A DNA stretch of 64,000 nt from Streptomyces collinus (lineage in GTDB: Bacteria > Actinomycetota > Actinomycetes > Streptomycetales > Streptomycetaceae): the NCBI RefSeq assembly GCF_031348265.1, contig NZ_CP133771.1, positions 7,812,001-7,876,000 on the forward strand. The letters run 5' to 3'. This document shows, in pieces, positions 37,024-44,951 of the stretch. The notes beneath the pieces were generated by a model, which was not told where the DNA came from, made no database searches, and saw only the letters and a list, made by a program, of their open reading frames with translations. The position numbers and the translations under genes are program-made. The first letter of the stretch is position 1, and each line of letters opens with the position of its first letter.

Positions 37024-38840
37024 CGGGCGTCGCCCTCCGACAGGTCACGGAGCATGGTGCGCTTGCCCATGGCGGACTGCACCAGGTCCTGCAACTGCCG
37101 GGAGCGGTCGGTGTAGAAGCGCTTGTAGTCGCTCTCGCGCAGCGTCTCCGGATCGATCAGATGGGTGGCGATCACGTCGTCGAACCACTCGGGGCGCATG
37201 TCGGAGGCGGCGATCAGGGTGGAGAGGTAGGAGGACGGAGCCCCCATCATGTCCATCGTGGCACGGTAGGACAGCGGGGTCTTGTTCACGATCGAGCTCG
37301 TCGGCAGACCCTGGCTGTTGCCCCGGCGGAACCAGGCCTTGGGGAAGATCTGCCGGACGTCCACGCTGTACTCGTCGAGCCGCCCGGGACTGAGCGGAGC
37401 GTCCGTGTAGTGCCAGTCGACCGCGCCCTGCTTGATCAGCAGGGCGTAGATCCCCTTGTAGGCGGCACTGTTGCGGGTGGTGAGGGTGTCGAGCCGCTCG
37501 GTGAAGAAGAAGGCGTCCGTGACCGTGTCGGGCGCGCGGTCCTCCTGCCGGATCCAGTCGACGAGCTGCTCGACGTCCCGGGTGAAGCGCGTCTCGGTCG
37601 AGCCGCCGTACATCTCACCCAGGACCCCGCACCAGTACCACTGCTCGATCTTCTCCTCCGGCCCCAGGCCCTCCATTTCGTCGCCGCCGAGAATGGCGCG
37701 GACGGCCGCGAGCGGGACGAGCTGTGTCTTGTACGGAAGATCGTTGGGCCGGACGATGCACTGCCGCTCCAGGAAATCGCCCACCCAGGCGAAGGCCTCG
37801 GCCAGTTCGGGCGCCAGGCGGACGAAGTCGGCCAGCGGGAGGTCCAGCAGGTCGCGCCGCTTGCAGGACACCGCGGCCCCGACACCCGCCTCCTTGCGCT
37901 CCCAGGTGCGTACCAGCGCGATGGCCTGCAGGAAGTCGATGCTGCTCAGGCCGTTCTCCAGGCCGCTGTCCAGCCGGCCGAAGACCGGGTACTTCGACGC
38001 CAGCGCCTGCTTGATCTCCCGCCACACCTCGGGAAGCTGGTAGTAGTCCCCGGTCCGTTCCACGTACTCGGGGTCACCGGCGTAGGTGGCGGTGAGCAAT
38101 TCGAAGACGTTCAGAGGCACGCCGCCGGTGTTGACGCGCTCGAACACGGCGCAGACGGCGTCCATGGAGGTGGAGGCGGCCAGCCGGATCATCGGGACCT
38201 GGAAGGCGCGGACCTGCTGGAGGACGAGGTCGTCGAACTGGCCCCACAGGTCCCAGTTCCGCTCCTCGTCCGCCTTGATGTAGTTCCTCTTCCACTGGTT
38301 GACGCGCTGGGCGTCGAAAACGAGGTGCAGAGGGAAGAGACCCGCCGCGCACTCGGCCTCCTCGGTCCTCAGATCCAGTACCACCGTGCGGTTGAAGTCG
38401 GTGCGGAGGACCTTGTCCGCCGGGACGGACAGGATCGCATCGTCGCGGTCGGCGGACGGTCCGACGGCCTTCTCGATGTCGACGTAGTACCACAGCTCGA
38501 TCGGCTTGCCGCGGGAGTCCGACGTCTCCACCGGGGCGTCCAGCCACAGTGCCTGGAAGAGGGAGGTGAGGCGCTGCTGTCCGTCCAGCAGCAGGAGGTC
38601 CGCCTTCGGATCGCCCTCGGGGCGGGCCCCGGTGAGCGTGCGGGAACGGAAGCGGGTGGCACCACCGGTCTGCAGCGTCATCACCACGCCGAGCGGGTAG
38701 TCCAGCGTCACTGTCGCGATGATCGCCCTGATCCGGTCGTCGTCCCACTTCCAGTTCCGCTGGAAGTCGGGCAGTTGTAACGCCCCGGAGGCGACATCCG
38801 CGAGTACGTCCCTGAGCTTCAGATTGTCCAGTGCCGCCAT
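37020..38840 (-). CDS. DUF262 (GmrS/ParB-fold) protein
   Basis: 606-residue protein with the DUF262 signature: LPDFQRNW (23-30) and LLLLDGQQRLTSL (DGQQR 86-90), followed by the helical remainder. DUF262 is the NTP-hydrolysing ParB-like fold of GmrSD-type modification-dependent restriction enzymes and of the BREX-associated BrxU. I see no clear C-terminal HNH (DUF1524) nuclease. A nuclease may be absent, degenerate, or supplied by the coupled CBS-HEPN protein. ATG at 38840 with AGAGAGA-type ribosome site. It is the promoter-proximal gene of the pair. Confidence 0.85.
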   Translation of the reverse strand: MAALDNLKLRDVLADVASGALQLPDFQRNWKWDDDRIRAIIATVTLDYPLGVVMTLQTGGATRFRSRTLTGARPEGDPKADLLLLDGQQRLTSLFQALWLDAPVETSDSRGKPIELWYYVDIEKAVGPSADRDDAILSVPADKVLRTDFNRTVVLDLRTEEAECAAGLFPLHLVFDAQRVNQWKRNYIKADEERNWDLWGQFDDLVLQQVRAFQVPMIRLAASTSMDAVCAVFERVNTGGVPLNVFELLTATYAGDPEYVERTGDYYQLPEVWREIKQALASKYPVFGRLDSGLENGLSSIDFLQAIALVRTWERKEAGVGAAVSCKRRDLLDLPLADFVRLAPELAEAFAWVGDFLERQCIVRPNDLPYKTQLVPLAAVRAILGGDEMEGLGPEEKIEQWYWCGVLGEMYGGSTETRFTRDVEQLVDWIRQEDRAPDTVTDAFFFTERLDTLTTRNSAAYKGIYALLIKQGAVDWHYTDAPLSPGRLDEYSVDVRQIFPKAWFRRGNSQGLPTSSIVNKTPLSYRATMDMMGAPSSYLSTLIAASDMRPEWFDDVIATHLIDPETLRESDYKRFYTDRSRQLQDLVQSAMGKRTMLRDLSEGDAR

Positions 38841-39061
38841 GTGTCTCTCTTCTCACCTGTCACGCGTACAGAGAGTGATTCCAGCAGCGCTCTGCGGTGA
38901 CCGTCAACCTGTACGCCGAAGAGCGAGATCACCGTGAGCACCGTGCATCTGAGGTTGCAGACCCACGGCTTCGAAGAGAGCGGCAGCAGGCTCACCGCGG
39001 CCTGTGGCGGGATGCCGCAGACAGGGGCGGCCCGCTTTCCAGCAGGCCGCCCCTGAAGTTG

Positions 39062-39280
39062 CTACATGTTGTTGCGCTTCACGTGGTTGAGCACGTTCAT
39101 CCCCGCGCTGAGGACGGCGATGAACGCACCACCGCTGCTCGTGAGAGTCGCCAACGGGCTGACATCGAACGCCATCGTCGTGACGGCAGTGCCGAGAGAG
39201 ACCACACCGGAGACGAGAGCGACGATGGTGATGTCACGGGCCGGGTGGTGGCACGCCTGATGGGTCGAGTTGGTCGACAC
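39062..39280 (-). CDS. Small two-helix membrane protein
   Basis: 72 residues starting at the GTG at 39280, with GGAGG 5 bp upstream. Two hydrophobic segments, about 19-40 (ITIVALVSGVVSLGTAVTTMA) and 47-63 (TLTSSGGAFIAVLSAGMNVL), are joined by a short loop; the tail HVKRNNM is basic. No family recognised. It lies 220 bp upstream of the DUF262 gene on the same strand and is divergent from the EcsC-family gene. A small membrane protein here could be an effector or a partner of EcsC, but nothing proves it. Confidence 0.55.
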   Translation of the reverse strand: MSTNSTHQACHHPARDITIVALVSGVVSLGTAVTTMAFDVSPLATLTSSGGAFIAVLSAGMNVLNHVKRNNM

Positions 39281-39325
39281 CGTTCCTCCATTGACTTGTT
39301 GGCTCGCTAGCGGGAAGAGGGCACG

Positions 39326-39401
39326 ACTCACCGAGGTGAGTGGTCCTTCCCAGCGATGCGCGTACGAGCTCTAAGGAGCCCGCAACCAGCAGGTTGCTGG
39401 T
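39326..39401. promoter_or_regulatory. Two short palindromes in the divergent gap before the EcsC gene
   Basis: The 570-bp gap 39281-39850 has no convincing gene. It holds ACTCACC-GA-GGTGAGT (39326-39341), about 46 bp upstream of the small membrane protein gene, and ACCAGCA-GGT-TGCTGGT (39385-39401). Both are perfect inverted repeats and may be operators. The part nearest EcsC is less GC-rich and likely holds its promoter, but no clear boxes were identified. Confidence 0.4.
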
Positions 39402-39850
39402 AGGTGCGCGCATGAAGAGCGAGTCAATGAGTCCCCCGGGAACGCGGTGTCGGTCTGCGGAGCCATTGTGCCGCCCTCAGGGTTACTGCGCGGACAGTCC
39501 AAGATGCATGGCCGAAAACCACCCGTGTGTTGTCCGACTGCGACCTCCGCCTGAGCGGTACTCAGCCGCACGGGGCCAGTTGCCGGTGCGGGCAGCGTCG
39601 GCCAGCACATCCCGCTTTGCCTCGTCGCCCGGGTAGACATACTCCCGGCGTATGTGGCCGTTTTACTGCGCGATGCGTCCGAGCTCCTAGATCATGCGAT
39701 TCAGTGTGTGGTGACCGGCCTTCCTTGAAGGAGATCTTGCATCTCAGTCACCCGCGCTTCGCACACCGACCCCCACACTGCGGCTTCACCCACGTGTCGG
39801 CTGGCAGGCATCGTGGACCCGGCGATCACAGTCGAAAATGGAGAACCTCA

Positions 39851-40864
39851 ATGAGCACATACGCCGATCCACTCGTCGACGGTGCAACTCCGATGAGTGA
39901 GTACGAGGGGCAGGTGTGGGACACGCTCAACGAGCACTGGCAGCGCCGCAACAACCGCCGTGGTCTGCCGAACTGGGCGAGCGCCGCCCTCGGTCGCACC
40001 GGTGAGGTCGCGGGAAACGCCGTGAGACGGGTTACGGACGCTGTGCCGGAGGCGGTCACGGAACCGATCCGTCGCGCAAGCGACGCGGTCGCCGACAAGG
40101 CCATGCGACCGGCGCTCGCAGGCGCGGCAGCGTTGCTCGAGCTGGTCAACGACTGGGCCATGGAGCTCAACGACCCGAAGAACGTCGAGAAGCTCGCCCG
40201 CAAGCAAGGTTTCGAACTCGACAGTTTCACCGAACTACGGCAGCAGGATCTCAAGGTCTGCGACCGGCTGCTGTCCCGCAATACCCTCAGGTGGCGCACC
40301 GCCGGCGCGTTCGAAGGTGGTGCCATGGGCCTGCTGGCCATGGTCCCCGTCGCTGGCATCCCCGTCGCGATGACAGCGGACATCCTCGTCATCCAGGTCC
40401 TCAGCACGTCGATCGCATCGCGCATCGCGTATTCCTACGGCTACGACGCCAAGGACCCCAAGGAGCAGGAATTCATCCAACGCCTGGTACAGCGGTCCTT
40501 CATGGCGCAGGCGGCCAAAGCCAAGCCGCTGCGTGAGACCGCACAGGCGGCGAACGCGGTGAAAGGACGCCTGAAGTGGTCACAGAAGCTTCGCCAGGAT
40601 CACCGCCTTCTGGCCGCCCTTGAGAAGCTGATGCAGCAGTTGGGCCCCGCCGGCTCCAGGGTGCCAGTCAAAAATGTCGCCAAGGTCGTGCCGTTCGTGG
40701 GTGTCCTCATCGGTGCCGGCATGAACGCCGCGGTCCTCGGCAGGGTGGCCGCCGACGCCCAGCGGTACTGCCAGACCCGCTTCCTGTGCGACAAGTACGG
40801 GCTGCCGCTGCCGGCCGCACTGGCGACCGACTGGGACGATGACCCCCAGACCGACGCCCCGTAA
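39851..40864 (+). CDS. EcsC-family protein
   Basis: 337 residues. The EcsC-family core is the Gly-rich hydrophobic region near 153-198 (GGAMGLLAMVPVAGIPVAMTADI, then IASRIAYSYGYD). A second hydrophobic stretch is near 276-305 (VVPFVGVLIGAGMNAAVLG), followed by a soluble tail ending DWDDDPQTDAP. The family is named after Bacillus EcsC and its biochemical role is unknown; members probably associate with membranes. The start is the ATG at 39851, matching the first strong family-like sequence. It is convergent with the reverse-transcriptase gene, 151 bp away. In this island it may be a membrane-acting cargo gene. Confidence 0.75.
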   Translation: MSTYADPLVDGATPMSEYEGQVWDTLNEHWQRRNNRRGLPNWASAALGRTGEVAGNAVRRVTDAVPEAVTEPIRRASDAVADKAMRPALAGAAALLELVNDWAMELNDPKNVEKLARKQGFELDSFTELRQQDLKVCDRLLSRNTLRWRTAGAFEGGAMGLLAMVPVAGIPVAMTADILVIQVLSTSIASRIAYSYGYDAKDPKEQEFIQRLVQRSFMAQAAKAKPLRETAQAANAVKGRLKWSQKLRQDHRLLAALEKLMQQLGPAGSRVPVKNVAKVVPFVGVLIGAGMNAAVLGRVAADAQRYCQTRFLCDKYGLPLPAALATDWDDDPQTDAP

Positions 40865-41015
40865 GTAATGGCCGCCGGGTCACAATGCTGCCTCTGCGGG
40901 TTCCCACTTGCAGGCGAGCCCCCGCGCCCCGCCAGGTCGTGCTTGGACGTCCCGGAGGATCAGGACATTGAGCGGTCCGTCTTCCCGCGTCGTCGTACAA
41001 GGTCGAGGACCCTGA

Positions 41016-43133
41016 TCACTTCTTGGGCTTCTGGAGTTTGGCGGCAGGGATGCGCTTCTTGCCCATCTCGATGATCAGGCCGGCGGCCTTGAACGTGACG
41101 TTGAGGGCGACGGTCTCGGGAACCTGCTGGTCGGGGCCAAGATGTCCAGTGATGTAGTCGCCCATCCGGACATCCGGGTCCAGACGCTTGAGTACCATGT
41201 AGGCGATGGACTCGGCCTCAACCTCGTTGCGTGCATGGACTTTCACTGCATCCTCGTCCGAGAGAGGCCGCACGTACCGGTCGGGCCAGGTTTCCCCAGG
41301 GCCTGCGCCGAGGTGTCCGCAGAACAGATGGCCGAGTTCGTGGGCGAGCGTGGCGTACCGGTCCAGCAGAGGCAAGTTCCGGTTGACCTCGATCTCGAAC
41401 AACGTCGGGTAAGTCTCCGGTCGGTCCCCAGGCCTGCTGCCGGGACGCTCGACAGCACTGCCGGACCTGCTGCGGTACGTGCCTCCGCAGGAGGAGGCCC
41501 CGTGGTCGACCAGGGTGAGCCGGATCCCCAGGGGTGCGAGGTTCGTCTCGGTGTGGTGCCAGACCTCGGCGACCACCTTCTCACCGACTCGAGAGGACAC
41601 CGATACCGGTGCGGTGATCCCCTTGGGCAGAGGCCGGGCACCGGGCAGGGCTTCGGTGTCCCCGACGTCGTACACGAGCATGTAGGGCCCACGGGGCTGG
41701 AAGATCATCAGCGGCTGGGCACCGGGCTTGAGCACCCGCCGGTACTTCGACGTCCATTCGGAGGAAGGTAGGACGTAGCGTGCCCCCGGCTTCTGTATGT
41801 GGACCACCATGGCGTTGAACGGTGCATACCGCTTGAACCGGCCGACGAACTCAAGCATCTGCAGGTAGTCCGAGGACGAGCGATAGCGCTGGGCGCCGCG
41901 GACGAGGTCGTCGATCGAGGCCTTGGCCAGGTCTGCCTGGGAGACCTCAACCTCCTCGTCCCAGGGCAGATCGAGCCCGTGCTGCACGATCACCGGCTCT
42001 TCGTGGTCGCGGGGAATCTCGCGCAGCCGTTTCCAGTCCGCGAGTTGTGTATCGGCCCAGCCGGGCTCGACCATGTGCGCGAACGACAGCAGTCCGGTCA
42101 CATGGGCGTCCAGCTCGGCCAGGTCCTTGAACTTCTGGTGACGGCGATGCTGCTCGATACCGAACGACGCAGCCCCTCGCACATGTTTGGTGATGCGGCG
42201 CTTGTACTCGCGCGTCAGACGAGGAGCGGGACCATCGACGAGGATGCCGAGCACGCTGCGGCGCGCACCAGGACGGGCCACATAGGTCTTCTTCGTGTTG
42301 AGCCTCATGCCGAGCGGTTCCAGGGCCTGCTTCACTCCGGCCATAAGACGGACGACGTCGTCGTGGTGAACGAGCGCACGCCTCGAGAAGTACATGTCGT
42401 CGCTGTAGCGGGTGTAGCGCAACCCTAAGGACTCGGCCTGGTGGGTGACGACCTCGTCGACGTCGCGCATGACGATGTTCGACAGGTACCCGCTCGTGGG
42501 AGCGCCCTGCGGCAGGAACCCCTCGCGGGTGTGCTTGTGGATCAGGCCGGGCCGGCGGACGGAAAAGTCCTGTCCGGTGGCCTCCAGGCGCACGGTGCGA
42601 CGCCCGGTGCCACGGTTCGTCCAGGTGTGGTTCGGCTCCGGTGGTGACACGGTGACCAGCCGGGCCGTGGTGTACGTGCCCAGGGTGCGACCGTTACGAC
42701 GCAGGGCGATCTCCCGGCGGCCCTCGTCGTTCTCCGCAAGATCGAGCCGGTATCCGCGTTCCGCCGGTTGAGTCCAGGCGTCTTTTAGAGCGGCGTGGAC
42801 GTGCCGTTCCCGGATACTCCCGAAGAAGTCGGCGATGTCCAGGCGGATCACGGTGTGGGCTCGCAGATGGGCGGCAGCGCAGTCCACGACCGAGCGGCCA
42901 CGTCGGTAGGCGAACGCTGCCGGGTGTGGCTGAAAGTCGGCTGGAAGAGTTTCCAGGCGGGCCAAGATTTCCTGCTGCACCTCGGACAACCGCGGGACCG
43001 GGGCGTGCAAGGTCCGCCGTCCGCCGCGGCGCTTGGGTATTCGGTGCTCGGTGTAAGGGTAGATCGAGCCGCTGACCACCGCCTCAAGGAACTGGTCCGG
43101 TGTGAGATCCGCGAAGTCGTCTGTCGTCGTCAC
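41016..43133 (-). CDS. Retron-type reverse transcriptase fused to ArdC-like ssDNA-binding and zinc metallopeptidase domains
   Basis: 705 residues. The N-terminal half is a retron-like reverse transcriptase: RLDIADFFGSI (catalytic Asp ~99), LPQGAPTSGYLSN (207-219), YSDD (243-246), and SVLGILVDG...PRLTREYKRRI (293-314) where retron RTs have VTG and SRxxxR. Residues ~420-500 resemble the ssDNA-binding N-domain of ArdC antirestriction proteins (NAMVVHIQKPGARYVLPSSEW...LVYDVGDTE). Residues ~575-650 have HELGH (598-602) and EVEAES (637-642), the zinc ligands of M78/ImmA-like metallopeptidases. The start is GTG at 43133. The 28 bases upstream join a structured 187-bp element with retron a1/a2 ends. 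I infer a self-contained retron whose effector is the fused peptidase, held in check or guided by msDNA. Confidence 0.82.
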   Translation of the reverse strand: MTTTDDFADLTPDQFLEAVVSGSIYPYTEHRIPKRRGGRRTLHAPVPRLSEVQQEILARLETLPADFQPHPAAFAYRRGRSVVDCAAAHLRAHTVIRLDIADFFGSIRERHVHAALKDAWTQPAERGYRLDLAENDEGRREIALRRNGRTLGTYTTARLVTVSPPEPNHTWTNRGTGRRTVRLEATGQDFSVRRPGLIHKHTREGFLPQGAPTSGYLSNIVMRDVDEVVTHQAESLGLRYTRYSDDMYFSRRALVHHDDVVRLMAGVKQALEPLGMRLNTKKTYVARPGARRSVLGILVDGPAPRLTREYKRRITKHVRGAASFGIEQHRRHQKFKDLAELDAHVTGLLSFAHMVEPGWADTQLADWKRLREIPRDHEEPVIVQHGLDLPWDEEVEVSQADLAKASIDDLVRGAQRYRSSSDYLQMLEFVGRFKRYAPFNAMVVHIQKPGARYVLPSSEWTSKYRRVLKPGAQPLMIFQPRGPYMLVYDVGDTEALPGARPLPKGITAPVSVSSRVGEKVVAEVWHHTETNLAPLGIRLTLVDHGASSCGGTYRSRSGSAVERPGSRPGDRPETYPTLFEIEVNRNLPLLDRYATLAHELGHLFCGHLGAGPGETWPDRYVRPLSDEDAVKVHARNEVEAESIAYMVLKRLDPDVRMGDYITGHLGPDQQVPETVALNVTFKAAGLIIEMGKKRIPAAKLQKPKK

Positions 43134-43160
43134 CGAACCGCCTCGTCCCTCCCCGTGATA

Positions 43161-43347
43161 CGCAGTCGGCGAGCCTCACCTTGAGTGTGGCTTTTCCAAG
43201 CCCGACAGGCGGGCGGTCCGCTGTATCCCTCCGCCACCCTGTGCAAGCACAGGGACCGATCCCCAGCACCCCGTGTGATCAGCACCGAGGTGCCCCAGAC
43301 CGGAGGGCCCATCGCAAGGGATGGGTTCCTGAGACCCGCCGACTGCG
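43161..43347 (-). ncRNA. Candidate retron msr-msd noncoding RNA
   Basis: Reading on the minus strand, CGCAGTCGGCG (43347-43337) is exactly complementary to CGCCGACTGCG (43171-43161). The 11-bp ends enclose 187 nt lying 28 nt before the RT start codon, which is the a1/a2 layout of retrons. A G follows a1 directly, where the branching guanosine would be. Inside are perfect hairpins: CCCATC/GATGGG (43308-43325), GCACC/GGTGC (43282-43293) and CCCTGTG/CACAGGG (43237-43254), the last flanked by CGGTCC/GGACCG. A -10-like TACGAT at 43362-43357 would place transcription start about 3 nt before a1; the -35 is poor. Confidence 0.7.
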
Positions 43348-43601
43348 CTGAGCCGGATCGTAGCCTCCCTGCAAGTCGAACTCACAGGCAGGTCGCCTGA
43401 TGACACACCGAACGAACTACGCTGCTTCCCACACTGCTTGGCAGCACGCCACGGCTGCGGAGTCGACCTGCACCGTGATCGTCCCGAACGGTGAGGGCGG
43501 CGGCGTGTACGGTGACGCCCTCGAACTCACATGCCCATAAACCGGACATTGCGATCTCTCGCCGAGGTCCTGGTGCACAGAGAGATGGAACACTGGTCCC
43601 C

Positions 43602-44951
43602 GTGAGCACCACCGGATCGAGGCGCCCCGCCCAGGTCAGCGCCGCCCGCCGCCGTACCGTCATCGACGCCCTGCGCCGCGGGGCCGTGCCCGAGAGCGGG
43701 CTCGACCTGCTCGCCACCGGACTCGACCGTTATGAGGCGGCTCTGGACGCGGAACTGGACGCCGTCGCGTCCGGCGGGTCCGTGTTCAAGGCGGTGCGCG
43801 GTGAGTACGGGTCCGGCAAGACGTTCTTCACCCGGTGGCTGGGGGAGAGGGCCAAGCGGCGCAACTTCGCCGTGGCCGAGATCCAGATCTCGGAGAACGA
43901 AACCCCGCTGCACAAGCTGGAAACCGTCTACCGGCGGCTCACCGAACGGCTCACCACGCCCAGCTTCCCGCCCAGCGCGCTACGGCCGGTCGTGGACGCC
44001 TGGTTCTACGCGCTGGAGGAGGACGCCCTCGCCGCCGGCGTGACCGAGGAGGCACTGCCAGAAGAGGTCGAGAAGCTCCTCGTCGCCCGGCTCGCCGAGG
44101 TGTCCCGGCACGCGCCGTCCTTCGCCACCGCGCTGCGCGGCTACCGGACGGCACTCGCCGAGGGAGACGAGGCCACCGCCGCCGCCGTGCTCGCCTGGCT
44201 GGGCGGCCAGCCGCACGTGGCCGCCGCCGCACGCCGGTCCGCGGGTGTGCGCGGTGACCTCGACCACTTCGGCGCGCTCGGCTTCCTGCAGGGCCTGCTC
44301 ACCGTGCTCCGCGACTCCGGGCACACCGGCCTCTTCGTCGTCCTCGACGAGGTGGAGACCCTGCAGCGGGTCCGGTCGGACGCCCGCGACAAGGCGCTCA
44401 ACGCGCTGCGGCAGCTCATCGACGAGGTCCACTCGGGGCGCTTCCCCGGCCTGTACCTGGTGATCACCGGCACGCCGGCCTTCTACGACGGTCAGCAGGG
44501 CGTTCAGCGTCTCGCTCCACTTGCTCAGCGGCTCGCCACCGACTTCACCACCGATCCGCGCTTCGACAACCCCCGCGCCGTGCAGATCCGGCTGCCCGGC
44601 TTCAGCCAGGAGTCTCTGGTCGGCCTCGGCATCACCATCCGCGACCTGTACGCGGACGCCGCTGAGGCGCCCGAGCGCGTGAAGACGGTCGTCGACGACG
44701 CCTACGTCGCCGACCTCGCGCGGGCCGTCGGCGGGGCGCTGGGCGGGAAGGTCGGTGTGGCACCCCGGCTGTTCCTGAAGAAGCTCGTCGGTGACGTCCT
44801 GGACCGGGTGGACCAGTTCGACGACTTCGACCCCCGGCAGCACTACCGGCTGACGGTCGCGAGCAGCGAACTCACCGACGTCGAGAGGAACCTGGCCGCC
44901 TCCGTCTCCGGCGATCCCGCATCGGCCGACGACTTCGACCTGGAGCTGTGA
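43602..44951 (+). CDS. brxD: BREX-2 ATP-binding protein BrxD
   Basis: 449-residue AAA+/P-loop ATPase (BREX BrxD, DUF2791-like). Walker A is GEYGSGKTF (~66), Walker B LFVVLDEVETLQRV (~246), and a sensor-like VITGTPAFYDG follows. I use the GTG at 43602 (MSTTGSRRP), close to the first conserved sequence; the frame remains open upstream to 43491. It is coupled with brxHI, whose start overlaps the stop (GTGATG). BrxD and BrxHI define type 2 BREX together with PglW, X, Y and Z, so this pair is the other half of the locus beginning at 19 kb. Confidence 0.9.
   Translation: MSTTGSRRPAQVSAARRRTVIDALRRGAVPESGLDLLATGLDRYEAALDAELDAVASGGSVFKAVRGEYGSGKTFFTRWLGERAKRRNFAVAEIQISENETPLHKLETVYRRLTERLTTPSFPPSALRPVVDAWFYALEEDALAAGVTEEALPEEVEKLLVARLAEVSRHAPSFATALRGYRTALAEGDEATAAAVLAWLGGQPHVAAAARRSAGVRGDLDHFGALGFLQGLLTVLRDSGHTGLFVVLDEVETLQRVRSDARDKALNALRQLIDEVHSGRFPGLYLVITGTPAFYDGQQGVQRLAPLAQRLATDFTTDPRFDNPRAVQIRLPGFSQESLVGLGITIRDLYADAAEAPERVKTVVDDAYVADLARAVGGALGGKVGVAPRLFLKKLVGDVLDRVDQFDDFDPRQHYRLTVASSELTDVERNLAASVSGDPASADDFDLEL

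Noticed and set aside
41016..43133. Group II intron or DGR reverse transcriptase
   Set aside because: No intron ribozyme or maturase region and no variable/template repeats; the upstream inverted-repeat element and motif pattern fit a retron better.
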